A stretch of DNA of 64,000 nucleotides from Saccharomycopsis malanga (Eukaryota > Ascomycota > Saccharomycetes > Ascoideales > Saccharomycopsidaceae): positions 1,674,001 through 1,738,000 of the forward strand of contig CP025323.1 in NCBI GenBank assembly GCA_004014935.1, given 5' to 3'. Below the pieces are notes generated by a model that saw only the letters and a list, made by a program, of their open reading frames with translations, did no database searches and had not been told where the DNA came from. A program made the position numbers and the translations under genes. Below are positions 1-9,647 of this stretch, piece after piece (position 1 is the stretch's first letter; every line of letters starts with the position of its first letter).

Positions 1-231
1 GAGTAACTTCACAGGCAAGTGTAACTGTGTGAAACACGACCTAGAGCAAAGTCTAGCGGTAACTTTCAACCAATTGGGTGTGAAGATTATGATCAAGAGG
101 ATATTATTGGGCTTTACCAAATCCTCTTAGACATAGCGCGTATATACGAAACTGATAAGTACTGGGCTTCTGATATTTCATATATTTCTAGTAATTTACT
201 GGGCTTGAAATATATGATATTATTATTATTA
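1..231 (+). repeat. SINE-1 copy, 5' end cut by window edge
   Basis: Body and tail of the dispersed family called SINE-1 here. It runs from the 'cacaggcaagtg' segment through the conserved 3' end (gtatatacgaaactgat) to a short (att)n tail. By eye it is about 95% identical over ~155 bp to the reverse complement of the full copy at 18696-19011. The 3' end is partly duplicated at about 170-215. The tRNA-like head would lie before base 1. Confidence 0.8.
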
Positions 232-330
232 AGAGCGCTTTAATAGTGTATTGACTGCAAGTAACTTGATTTAGGTTCCGTTGGCCAATATAAAAGCCAT
301 CCGGCCCAGTAATTAGTGCTGAGCCACCTT

Positions 331-1135
331 CTAGTTCCCATAGCCACCTCCATAGCTCTTGTAACCGCCTCTATAGCTCCCATTGTAGCCTCTTCCGCCG
401 GCTCCATTGTACGGCCGCTGGTATCCGGTCTTCTGGTACGCTGCCTGGCCTCTGCTGTAGCCACGGTGCTCCTGCTGGGGCGCTGGCTTGCGCTCATATG
501 GTTTGCCTTTGTTTGCATACTGGAAGTTGCTGTACGGATGGAATCTGCTGGTGGGATTGTAGCTGGGTTTCGCATGGGACTCATGGTCCGAGACTACGGA
601 AACAGGGGCGCTGTTATCTACGTAATTGTTGGAATACCTGAGGAAGCTAGGAGGAGGATTAGGTAGCAGGGGTATTGTTCGAGGCGGTGGTATACAAATA
701 CTGTTTTCTACAATGCTATATACCTCTGAAAACAGCCCATCTTGCAGCTCTTCTGGAGACGCGGCTTCGGGCTTGGAAACAGCACTGCTGTCTTCCTTGC
801 TGTACTTCTTGTACTTGCCCTCGGTCTCTGGCGATTCTTCCAATGGAACCACCGGGTTCAAACTCGTCATGCCCGGGGCCCCCAAATACAAGTCATCAAG
901 CGTCACCAACTTGACATACTCATCGTAATTCCATATTTCGAGCTGCTTGGCCTCCCGCTCATAATAGTCGCACACATACTTGATGTGGTTCTTGCCTATC
1001 AAATGCGACTTGCGCACACTCGTCGAGTCATGCGTCAAATACGCTACATTGGTCAGTAAAAAGCCATACAAAATCATGAAAAAAAAAAAAAATTGCACAC
1101 ATACATCGACAATAATCACAGTAATACTTCGGCAT
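331..1135 (-). CDS. YHC1: U1 snRNP protein C (U1-C), spliced
   Basis: Zinc-finger subunit of the U1 snRNP, which stabilises pairing of U1 snRNA with the 5' splice site in the nucleus. The gene has two exons: exon 1 is 1135-1105 and exon 2 is 1043-331, giving 247 aa. Splicing restores the U1-C finger: C6, C9, H24 and H30 inside YYCDYC...YLTHD...SVRKSHLIGKNH, nearly identical to the yeast family. Without splicing the reading frame has no finger start. The C-terminal ~60 residues are rich in Gly, Tyr and Arg (GGYKSYGGGYGN end), a low-complexity tail. The length is close to S. cerevisiae Yhc1 (231 aa). It diverges from ULS1 across 261 bp. The identification is firm. Confidence 0.95.
1044..1104 (-). 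other. YHC1: Intron of YHC1 (61 nt)
   Basis: The donor is GTATGT directly after TGTCGAT. A TACTGAC branch sequence lies just before the acceptor AATGTAG, and the middle holds a 14-base T run. Removing it joins codon 11 (T|CG, Ser) and rebuilds the conserved CRSYLTHD stretch. Confidence 0.92.
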
Positions 1136-1396
1136 CTTCAATTACCAGAATATACCACCAAAAACTCCAATTTTTATGCCCTTTACACATCATTATATAT
1201 TCACATAGTCACTATATTACAACACTCTCACATATTTTTGGTTGTCCGGGTAATAGACCTCTTATATAGCGATTACCTAATCAAGTCATCGCTGAAAAAG
1301 CGCAAAATGAGTTTTGATTAGGCGCCGACCACCGGAAGTTGAGGCGTCCAGTAGAATTTGATTCACCGGTTTTCAAGGCACAAGTAAGCCTTTGAT

Positions 1397-4300
1397 ATGA
1401 CGCAGCTATCGGTTGAGTCTGTTGGCGGCCACAACACTGACATTTCGGCTTTCCAGAGCGCGACCGCGAGTCCAGAGCTTCGAAGCCCTGGAGCCGTGAC
1501 CAATGCGCCAGAGAAGAGTGATGGCGTGGCCGATGAATCAAAGACCAGTGATAGTGAGGATTCGTTTGACTTTGATACTGAGAACATATTTGGCGGCACA
1601 AAACCGAATAATGGAGTCCAGATCAGTAAGGTACTGAGCAATTCGGTACCAGTAGATGACGTAACCCCGATACTGGATTCCGGATCAAACCGACCTATTC
1701 CGACCTATTCCGAAATGATTAACAGTAGCTCAGATGACGAAATTAGCTTTCTTGACGTGAAACCGGTGAACCAGCCGGAAAGTCGGAATGCGACTTCCGG
1801 GGATGGACCCGGTTTGCTCGATAGTAGTAGTAGTAGTAGTATGCAGAGACCGACCGTAATAGAAAACACGAGCGTTTTTGAAAAACCGATTAAAAGACCG
1901 GCGTCTAATGAAAACTCGAATGCAGCCAAAAAAGCAAAACCAACGGAGTCCATAATGATTGATTTAACCCTTGATGATGACGCTGACCAGAATGCAACAA
2001 CTTCCAGGGCCGGGCCACTGGAAGAAAGTGACGACGAAATAATTTTCACCGGGGAGAAAATACTCACTCCAGAGCCGTTTCCGGAAAGCGCATTGAATGG
2101 ACTGTTGCCTGCACCCCCAGGGATGCCTTCTGGGATGCCGCTTGCGATTCCTCCTGGTCGACCAGTGAATCCTCCGTTTGGCATCAATATAACACCCGGG
2201 GTTCAGCCGCCATCATGGATAAATTATAATCAGCCAGTACCTCTTCCCAATGGCGTCACTCACGGAAATCAGGCCGTTCCGGGCTATCACATTGATCCTC
2301 TGCCAGCGTATCAATCTTCTGCCCCAGACTCAAATAATCTTTCCCGGATCATGAACTACATACAGTCGAAGTATGCCAAGTTCGCAGAGTCTATCAGGCA
2401 AAACACTAGTAAGATAAAGAAGCTCGGTGCTGATTATGAATCCAACTTGGCACAAGTCAAGCACCTTTCGGAGAATATGACGCGTTCAGCTAAACCACAA
2501 GATGACGTGGGACGCATTGAAACTCTCACAAAGAAAATTCAAGCGATTAGCAGGCGGTTGGACTACTTGAAAGCACTGAACAGCTCGTTGGTCGAACAAA
2601 ACGACAAGTTGCAAATGGCAGAGAATACTATTCGCGCAAGGCCACAGCTTGCAGTTACGGTTTTCGCGCGCATTGTCGGGGAAGCCATGGCACCTTCACG
2701 CCAGAATATGGCGCCACCCCAAGAGCAGCCGTTTGCGGTTCCACAGCAACCATTCTTGCCATCATTGGGACCTCATGATGACATGGACACAGAGAACATT
2801 GCAAAGCTTATAGATAACATCCAGCCAGATGACGAGGGCAAGGATGACGCAGAACTTGTTCCGACGCCCCCGGAAATGAGCATCAAGTTGTTGAAGCATC
2901 AGCGGCTAGGCTTGGAGTGGTTGTTGAAGATGGAAAAGTCCGCCAGCAAGGGCGGCATCTTGGCCGATGATATGGGGCTCGGTAAAACTGTGCAGTCAAT
3001 AGCTTTGATGTTGGCACACAAATCGGAGGATCTGAGGCGCAAAACTACATTGATTGTGGGCCCTGTGGCGTTGCTCCGGCAGTGGCAAGCAGAAATAGCT
3101 AACAAGGTGCGACCTGACAGCCGGTTGAGGACTTTTCTCTACCATTCCTCAGACAAGGTCGCAAGTTTCCGCGGGTTGGGCCGATACGACGTGGTCTTGA
3201 CAAGTTATGGAACCCTCGGGTCGGAATACAAGAAACATTATGCTGAGGCCCTCAAGGACGCGGGGCCAGGCTTGTTGCCTGAGTATGGTGCGGGCGGTCG
3301 TAAGTATCGGTCGCCATTCTACTCGAAAGAAACCAAGTTCTTCCGCATTATCTTGGATGAGGCACATATGACTAAGAACTCAAAGACCTTAGCGGCCCGA
3401 GCTTGTGCTCAGTTACGGGCCGAACATCGTCTCTGTCTTTCTGGCACGCCAATGCAGAACTCCGCTGCCGATTTGTACTCACTCATTCGTTTTCTCCGGA
3501 TCCGGCCGTACAGGGACGAGCGCCGATTCCGTACAGCGATTGTGTTACCGTTGCGTAACCGGTCCGACGAGGGCAGACATGCAATGCGTCGGCTCCAGGC
3601 TCTTTTGAAGGCAATTCTTCTCCGAAGAACAAAGACGTCGCGCATTGATGGCGCGCCGATCTTGCAGCTCACGCCTCGTATTGTCAAGAAAGAAACCATT
3701 GTAATGGATGGCGAGGAAGACCAATTCTACCAGGCGCTTGCCTCGAAAGTGGAGAAGGAGGCACGCAAGTTGCTCCAAAGCGAAACCCTTGGCAATTACT
3801 CGAGCGCGTTGACCCTTCTTTTACGTCTTCGCCAGGCCTGTTGCCATAGCTTTTTGGTGCGCATTGGTGACCGCATTGCACAGTTGAACAACGGTGAGGT
3901 GCCATTAGATGACGCTGCGTCATCTCAAGCAACCAAAACCGAGCTGTCGCGTGATAATTTAGAAAAGGTTAAGCGTATGGCGATGCTATGCGGAAAGTGG
4001 AACGCTCCAACCGTTCAGTTTGTGAGTGATGAAATCAATAAAGGAACAGCAACGTGTCCTTTATGTTACGATGGGTTGATCCGTGACAACACGTCTATAT
4101 TATATCCCTGTGGCCATGCGTTATGTTCAGAGTGTATTCCTGCGTTTCTCGAAAACTTTGCAGCAGAAGAAGACAATTGTGCAAACTGCCCGTTGTGTTC
4201 TAAGCTGGTTCTGCAATCGGATATTGTGAGTTACGCTGTGTTTGACCAGGTGTGCATCCAAGGCAGACGCAATGAGGACGTGGTCAAGCAATTTGAGGAC

Positions 4301-4984
4301 GAGTCCACCAGTTTCACAGCTAAAGAAGACGAGAAAACTAGTGAGACATTGGATCAAATGTTTCCTAAGAACCGTAAGATCTCTCTTAAACAGAAAATCA
4401 TTCTGGAATTGCTACAAGCACAAGGCAATCAGTTCTATCCGTCGCCAAAGATGAGCCAGTGTCTTAAACTTATCAAGGAAATCAATGCTTCCACTCCAGA
4501 AGACAAAATCATCATCTTTAGCCAGTTCACATCCTTTTTTGACTTGTTTGGCAAGGTTTTAATGGACAACCAGATCAACTTTCTTCGGTACGACGGTACC
4601 ATGTCAATGGATGACAGAAACGCCGTCATTTCCGAGTTCTTTGCCACTCTGGAGAAGAAAGTCATGCTCATTTCCTTAAAAGCCGGTAATGTCGGCCTCA
4701 CGCTCACTTGCGCGTCCCACGTCATCATCATCGACCCGTTCTGGAACCCGTATGTCGAAGAACAAGCAATGGACAGAGCCCATCGGATTGGTCAGTTGAA
4801 AACCGTCCATGTCCACCGTTTACTCACCACCAATACTGTTGAAGACAGAATCATGAGTCTTCAAGAGAAAAAACGTGAATTGGTCGAAAACGCTTTGAAT
4901 GAGAACGGTTTCAAGAAAATCGGTGTCTTGGGAAGACAGGAGTTGCGTTATTTGTTTGGTATCTCCAACACTCCAGCCGGTTAG
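1397..4984 (+). CDS. ULS1: SNF2-family DNA translocase with RING finger (Uls1-like)
   Basis: A SUMO-targeted Swi2/Snf2 translocase that removes SUMO-modified proteins (for example poly-SUMOylated Rap1 or topoisomerase II) from DNA; nuclear. The N-terminal ~460 residues are disordered, with several SUMO-interaction-like stretches (IMIDLTLDDD at ~185, DEIIFTG at ~215). The helicase part starts near residue 495 (LLKHQRLGLEWLL). Walker A is DDMGLGKT at ~523, DEAH is at ~653 and the RING is at ~887-935 (CPLC...CGHALCSEC...CPLC). The C-terminal lobe has IIIFSQFTSFFDLF at ~1037 and AMDRAHRIGQ at ~1124. All key motifs look intact. At 1195 aa it is shorter than S. cerevisiae Uls1 (1619 aa), mostly in the N-terminal part. 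A Rad5- or Rad16-type protein is less likely: no HIRAN domain is seen and SIM-like motifs are present. Confidence 0.9.
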   Translation: MTQLSVESVGGHNTDISAFQSATASPELRSPGAVTNAPEKSDGVADESKTSDSEDSFDFDTENIFGGTKPNNGVQISKVLSNSVPVDDVTPILDSGSNRPIPTYSEMINSSSDDEISFLDVKPVNQPESRNATSGDGPGLLDSSSSSSMQRPTVIENTSVFEKPIKRPASNENSNAAKKAKPTESIMIDLTLDDDADQNATTSRAGPLEESDDEIIFTGEKILTPEPFPESALNGLLPAPPGMPSGMPLAIPPGRPVNPPFGINITPGVQPPSWINYNQPVPLPNGVTHGNQAVPGYHIDPLPAYQSSAPDSNNLSRIMNYIQSKYAKFAESIRQNTSKIKKLGADYESNLAQVKHLSENMTRSAKPQDDVGRIETLTKKIQAISRRLDYLKALNSSLVEQNDKLQMAENTIRARPQLAVTVFARIVGEAMAPSRQNMAPPQEQPFAVPQQPFLPSLGPHDDMDTENIAKLIDNIQPDDEGKDDAELVPTPPEMSIKLLKHQRLGLEWLLKMEKSASKGGILADDMGLGKTVQSIALMLAHKSEDLRRKTTLIVGPVALLRQWQAEIANKVRPDSRLRTFLYHSSDKVASFRGLGRYDVVLTSYGTLGSEYKKHYAEALKDAGPGLLPEYGAGGRKYRSPFYSKETKFFRIILDEAHMTKNSKTLAARACAQLRAEHRLCLSGTPMQNSAADLYSLIRFLRIRPYRDERRFRTAIVLPLRNRSDEGRHAMRRLQALLKAILLRRTKTSRIDGAPILQLTPRIVKKETIVMDGEEDQFYQALASKVEKEARKLLQSETLGNYSSALTLLLRLRQACCHSFLVRIGDRIAQLNNGEVPLDDAASSQATKTELSRDNLEKVKRMAMLCGKWNAPTVQFVSDEINKGTATCPLCYDGLIRDNTSILYPCGHALCSECIPAFLENFAAEEDNCANCPLCSKLVLQSDIVSYAVFDQVCIQGRRNEDVVKQFEDESTSFTAKEDEKTSETLDQMFPKNRKISLKQKIILELLQAQGNQFYPSPKMSQCLKLIKEINASTPEDKIIIFSQFTSFFDLFGKVLMDNQINFLRYDGTMSMDDRNAVISEFFATLEKKVMLISLKAGNVGLTLTCASHVIIIDPFWNPYVEEQAMDRAHRIGQLKTVHVHRLLTTNTVEDRIMSLQEKKRELVENALNENGFKKIGVLGRQELRYLFGISNTPAG

Positions 4985-5104
4985 TAAATCTTTATATGTT
5001 TAGTTTGTATATTAATGCACTGTTATGGATTGGGTAATAAGTGATTTGTAGCTTGGCAAGTAACAACAATTGTCTTTGTTATTGTTGTTTTTAACTGTCA
5101 TAGT

Positions 5105-5264
5105 GGCCACTGGCTGTATGGCTCAGTGGTCAGTGCTCTCGGAGAAGAGAAAAAAGACCTAACAGGAACACGGGTGAGAATATCATGATGGACATTGTTG
5201 GGTTTTACCAAGTCCTCTCGCGCGTATATACGAAACTGATATGTACTGGGCTTGAAATATATGA

Positions 5265-5308
<44 letters not shown>
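5105..5308 (+). repeat. SINE-1 short-form copy with (ATT)n tail
   Basis: It starts at the head (ggcctgt-type edge and box A TGGCTCAGTGGT), continues to 'aacaggaacacgggt', then jumps to 'gagaatatcatgatgg', so box B and most of the body are absent. It ends with the conserved 3' end and about 46 bp of ATT repeats. The same junction is seen at 14865 and 45990. Confidence 0.85.
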
Positions 5309-5310
<2 letters not shown>

Positions 5311-5327
5311 AATACATTGACACCATA

Positions 5328-5573
5328 TTACAATACCACTGCTCAATGGCTGAAAATGTCCAAAAATAATCTTTTCAGAGAATTTCAAACTTTAACAGAA
5401 TCAGGCTTTTCGAAGGCCATAAAAGCAGCGAGTGAAATTCGTTGATATCTTGGATTGCCATGTAGTTGGTATAAAGGGTTTGTATTTAGATATTGCTTGG
5501 TGCAGATGGTCGTTTTCAGTATAGGCAGTCTCTATCAACGATTACAATCAATTACATTGTAAATCCATTTAAC
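5328..5573 (+). repeat. Segment duplicated at 46107-46463
   Basis: About 250 bp from 'attacaataccactgctcaa' to 'aaatccatttaacc' match the segment inserted in the SINE at 46 kb. This copy lacks about 115 bp of the other. It sits between two SINE-1 copies. No intact reading frame. Confidence 0.75.
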
Positions 5574-5596
5574 CACATTGACCACTGAGCCTAACG

Positions 5597-5845
5597 GCCC
5601 AGTGGTTCGACTCCCAAGACGACACTTTTACTCCTTACTTTTTACGATGCTGAACGTGAATTCACAGGCAAGTGCAACTGTCTGAAACACGACCTAGACC
5701 AAAGTCTAGTGCTTACTTTCCAACCCATCGGATGATAAAACTATAATCAACAGGACATGACATGACTGGATTTTATCAAGTCCCTAGAACGTATATACGA
5801 AATTGGTATTTACTGGGCTCGAAATACATGATATTATTAATACTA
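5597..5845 (+). repeat. SINE-1 copy, 5' truncated
   Basis: It begins around box B (GGTTCGACTCCC), then 'gacacttttactc', 'cacaggcaagtgcaactg', 'gtatatacgaaattgg', and ends in 'gatattattaatac'. Box A and the 5' edge are missing. A linker of ~200 bp resembling 50048-50170 follows and leads into SINE-2. Confidence 0.8.
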
Positions 5846-6043
5846 TTCACCAATGTCAAGCATTATCGATGATATCTCATCCATTCAACCCATAAATAGA
5901 TATTGGCTGTAGCAGCTCTTTTGCCCGACTCAAGTTGATTTTTGGGAATGGGGGCAAAGATTCATCGATATATGTGACAACCAAGGCTTATGGATTGTCA
6001 AAATACACACTCGAAAAGTGGAAATATTCTTTCTTTTTAACAA

Positions 6044-6511
6044 AAATATGCCTATATGCCTTACTATTGCCAGGTGGCCAAGTTGGTTGGGCCATGCGCC
6101 ACGCAAAATAGTGTGAAAAACAAGTGTGGCGCCTTTCACTTTAGGTTTTGGTACTCGATTCGCGCTGTTGACGTTTTGGAGTATTCATCAGAGGTTTTAT
6201 CAAATCATCTCAGTGCTACCAAGCTTAGTTTGATTTGAAAAAACGTACAATAACATTTCTAATTTTTTTCCAATATTGTAGTACTATTTATGATAAAAAT
6301 GGTTAGATTTTCGAATAAATATTTGATATAACGGAAAATTGTCAATTTTGTCGATTCTTTCAAGTCATATTCTCAAAATCTTATAGCAAACCAAACCATA
6401 TAAAAATTGTATTTATATACTCTTCAAATCCTATAGTCTTATACCATGTACTTTGCTTTGCTATTTGGCTTTTATAAACTATTTAATATTGAGCAAGTAT
6501 CATTTTGTCGA
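6044..6511 (+). repeat. SINE-2 copy, 3' truncated
   Basis: Long dispersed family with a tRNA-like head. It has box A-like TGGCCAAGTTGGTTGGGC, then 'aagtgtggcgc', then box B-like GGTACTCGATTCGC. A conserved AT-rich body follows (gatataacggaaaattgtc; catgtactttg; gtatcattttgtcgaaa). It matches copies at 33, 46, 50 and 55 kb, all on + and all 3' of a SINE-1 tail. It breaks off where a short open reading stretch begins. Confidence 0.8.
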
Positions 6512-6635
6512 AATGACCCAGTTGCGAATGGTAGACCCCAACGATTATTCTGCTCCTGAAAATTACAGCCAACTAGCAGAAACAATTGCCAACCGCGCCA
6601 ATGACGTTAAACCCACACCGACACTCGAGTCTTAG
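6512..6635 (+). pseudogene. Short coding-like fragment after SINE-2
   Basis: A 40-codon open frame from ATG at 6512, starting MTQLRMVDPNDYSAPENYSQ and ending in TLES before the stop. Its composition (D, N, P, E, few hydrophobic runs) looks like the C-terminus of a real protein rather than translated repeat. It starts exactly where the SINE-2 match ends. I do not recognise the parent gene. It could be a relic cut by the repeat, the last exon of an unrecognised spliced gene, or chance. Confidence 0.3.
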
Positions 6636-6670
6636 TAGTTTTGATCCAATTTTAGTTTCTTTATGTGATA

Positions 6671-7003
6671 TATCAGCCACTGGACCGTATGGCTCACTGG
6701 CCAGTGCTCCCGAAGAAGAGAAAAAAGACCTGGCAGGATAATTTGGCAAATAGTGTTCTTGGAGGAGAGAAAAAAGCCTTAACAGGTTCGCTTCAGACAC
6801 GATCACTTTCAACAATTCCACAGGCAAGTACAACCGTGTGAAATACAACCTAGACCAAATGCTTACTTTCCAACTAAATCGCCAGTTTATGGACTTCTTT
6901 AGCTTTTCCTCACTGTATTCTTCCAAGTGCCTTTAGGCATGGCGCGTATATACGAAACTGATATTTACTGGGCTCAAAATATATGATTATTATTATATCA
7001 GCA
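6671..7003 (+). repeat. SINE-1 copy with divergent middle
   Basis: The head 'gccactggaccgtatggctcactgg' is followed by a second 'gttcttggaggagagaaaaaagcc' (partial head duplication). Then come 'ccacaggcaagtacaaccg', 'gcgcgtatatacgaaactg' and a short TTA tail. The box B region has decayed. Confidence 0.75.
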
Positions 7004-7358
7004 ACCGTAGATGGTAAACTCATATATACTTTTAATCCTACACTATAATGGGCAGATTCCTAAACCATTTTCAGATGATTCCTTCTATCATAAAATATTG
7101 GCGAAACAACATAAGATACCCTGATCGACTCACCCTATTGATTGGAAATGGAAAGTACACACTATAGATTTTGTATTGATGGTCACAACTTTAAAGTCTG
7201 ATGCAATAAGATGTAACGAAAAGCAAGTGTCACATATGTTCTATAGAAGGAACGAAGACAACCACTCCAGGACATTCTACATCAAAAAGACGCAATAATC
7301 TGCATATCACCCAACATTTGGTAACAACTGGGGGCTTCCAATTGTTGATACATCTATT
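7004..7358. other. Intergenic, no gene seen
   Basis: AT-rich sequence with no convincing reading frame, tRNA or repeat match. Confidence 0.6.
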
Positions 7359-7858
7359 CATGTTGCTTTTTTTTGCTTAATTGGGTAAATTATAAACATA
7401 CACAAAAACCCCAATTACACAAAAAGAGCCTCACTTGAAGTGTCACGTGATGGCGCAGGTATCACGTTTATATGCTTACAATCGCAGAAACTTACCTATA
7501 TTTGCTTCTACTCGCTTGACTTAGCCTCAATATGCCTTACATTGCATCATACGTGCGTGTCACAACATTTTAACTTATTTTTACCTATACTCACATAAAT
7601 CTGCATGCTGCATATGCATGCGTCTTCAAGCGGGTATGGGATGATACACACATCATATGCACGTGTATGCACATCTATGTATAGCAAGGCACATTCATGC
7701 ATGTCCATGTGATTTAAGGTAATTTTCTGCAATTTTAGGCATAAAAATGTGATAGCTGCGTCATCACGTGACACCTCAAGTGAACTTCTTTTTGTGTAAT
7801 TGGGGTTTTTGTGTATGTTTACAATCTTCCTAATTAAGTAAAAACAAAATAGCACATG
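7359..7858. mobile_element. Fold-back/MITE-like element with ~140-bp inverted termini
   Basis: The left arm 7359-7500 and the reverse complement of the right arm 7715-7858 match closely. They share, in order, CATGT, CTTAATT, ACATACACAAAAACCCCAAT, TACACAAAAAG, TCACTTGA, GTGTCACGTGATG and GCAGAA. The arms look about 80% identical by eye. The ~215-bp centre is rich in TGCATG/CATGCA steps and has no coding capacity. A clear target-site duplication was not seen. Each arm carries TCACGTGA, an E-box/Cbf1-type site. The structure fits a non-autonomous DNA transposon, but no transposase gene is in the window. Confidence 0.7.
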
Positions 7859-8305
7859 TGCGGCTCATCTCTTCTTTGTCACGTGCTTAGCATGTGCTCA
7901 TGTTACGAATTGTAGAGAATGACAACATGTGCATATAAAGAATGCATGGCAATTGTTCATTATATAGCCTTCGACAAATTCTATTTTACAACTTGTTCTT
8001 TAGTACTTGTTGATGATTTGAATCGTATATAGTTAATTGTATTGCATAAAAGTAGTTTTTCAATAAGGAAAATGGCATATCGAGTTCATGGTAAAGAATA
8101 CGTTAATATTAAGCTAATATTATAAACACATATTTAAGAATCAAAATTTGAAATACGTAATATCAAACAAATAAACACGTATTTCTAAACATGCGTTTTT
8201 GAAAATAGCATGTAATATTGAAGCAGTATCAAAAGCACGTAATATCTACTTTCAATAAGTAACCATATCTACTGGACAAGGCCTGCTCAACACCATCTTC
8301 TTCAT
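7859..8305. other. Intergenic, no gene seen
   Basis: AT-rich with several 'acgtaat/acgtatt' repeats (8095-8250). No supportable gene. Confidence 0.5.
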
Positions 8306-8568
8306 TTACGCAGTGATCGCTTCCAATTCAGCACCAGTATCGTTAATGAAAAACTTGCCATGGATAAACTTTTCCAAAATGAAAATGCTGCTTAGATTCA
8401 CCCCAAAGTTCTTTCGCAGTTGATATATCTGTTTCGTAGCAGGACCATGGCCCGGTGCCACAGGAGGAGATGCTGCCGTAAAGTCGTAGTCCTGGAAAGA
8501 GCACTTTAGAGGACTGAATATCATAATGTGGACGTCCTTGAGGATCCAATATAGAAAAAAATACACTA
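8306..8568 (-). pseudogene. Relic of a GH5 exo-beta-1,3-glucanase-type gene (N-terminal part)
   Basis: Reading leftwards on the minus strand gives an open stretch ending in YQLRKNFGVNLSSIFILEKF, IHGKFF and GAELEAITA. This follows the start of the GH5 glucan glucosidase domain (family pattern RGVNLGxWFVLExxI...F, then an E/D-L-D-A-type helix). A piece upstream (DPQGRPHYDIQSS) lies in another frame, so at least one frameshift is present. The frame stops after ITA where the family continues for 400 more residues. It was probably a paralogue of the YBR056W/EXG group that decayed. On its 5' side it abuts a SINE-2 fragment. Confidence 0.5.
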
Positions 8569-8569
8569 C

Positions 8570-8900
8570 AACACATAATTTGTTAAAAATCGTGTTTTTC
8601 ACCGCTCAAAAAGAGTTTCTTAATTTTTGACATTACTTTATAGCTTTTGATTGTTTTTAGTTTCATTTATGCTTCCTTCAGGATCTTAATGAGCTTTATA
8701 TCTCGATTCAGGGGAGTCCGTTTTGAAAAAACATTCAGTCCTATTCAATTTAAAGTTGCAAATGTTTTAATGCTACTTTGACTTTTGTTTTTTGTTTTTT
8801 TTGCTGTTCTAGTCTCTTATTTGTTACATTACCTTCTTATTAAAGCTGTAGATTGGCTGTTGGATTGCCAAAATTTATAAGGCAAATTCTATATTTTGAT
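8570..8900 (+). repeat. SINE-2 3' part, head missing
   Basis: From 'aacacataatttgttaa' through 'gattgtttttagtttcattt', 'atgcttccttcagg', 'aaagttgcaaatg' and 'tttgctgtt' it follows the 3' halves of the copies at 33, 46 and 50 kb. The tRNA-like head is absent. Confidence 0.7.
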
Positions 8901-9647
8901 ACAGCTGGCTTATAGTTGTACGGTAGTTAAAATGAGTGTTGGAATAATGTAAAGAATACTAGTTTTGATTATATTGTCGTTATTGTCAAGTTTCATTTAT
9001 TTGGCAAGTTATATATAGTGGGAAATCTGTATTTATTAGCTAGTATTAATGGACACGGTTTTTTAGTCTATTAATATTAATCAATTTGAAAGCATTCTGT
9101 AATCTTTTTCCCAAGTTGGGCGTATATAGTCGTTTCTATAATTATTTCAGATTCTTAATATTACCGTTCTCACATCCTAGAGTCTTCACAAAGCCCTCAA
9201 TTAATGGCAAGACGATTTCTCTCTTTATAGTGAAACATTACTAGAAAGTATTTGCGCTACTGGGCACGAAATATCAAGCATTTACCCTAGAATATATTCA
9301 TTTTATACATTCCAACATACCAAGTATTTTGATAGTAATAATCTTAATTTTTGAGTCCAAAATTTTCCGAAATGGTTTGTATACAATATATTAGACACAC
9401 TGATTAATATTCACCATTTCACAAACCTTTCCATACTAACAACTATTAACTGCCATTCGATATTGATATTTTGGCGTCAGTTTGGAAAATTCCCAATGTG
9501 GAAATGACGAAAAAAATAGGTGCGCGTCTTGGGGAAATTTCCATTGTCGGTTCTCATACAACATTATATATAATCTATATATATGAACAGGCTGCACAAG
9601 TCTTGTATTAAAGCGCTAAGAAGGAAACAGTATTACACAGACTCATC
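8901..9647. other. Intergenic upstream of RIF1
   Basis: AT-rich, no gene recognised. A faint SINE-1 3' end may lie at ~9240-9290 ('tactgggcacgaaatatc'). Two GGAAATTTCC-like inverted motifs (about 9485 and 9533) lie 115-160 bp before the RIF1 start. Confidence 0.45.

Noticed and set aside
7547-7855. 102-codon frame on the minus strand
   Set aside because: It lies across the arm and centre of the fold-back element and shows no protein-like pattern.
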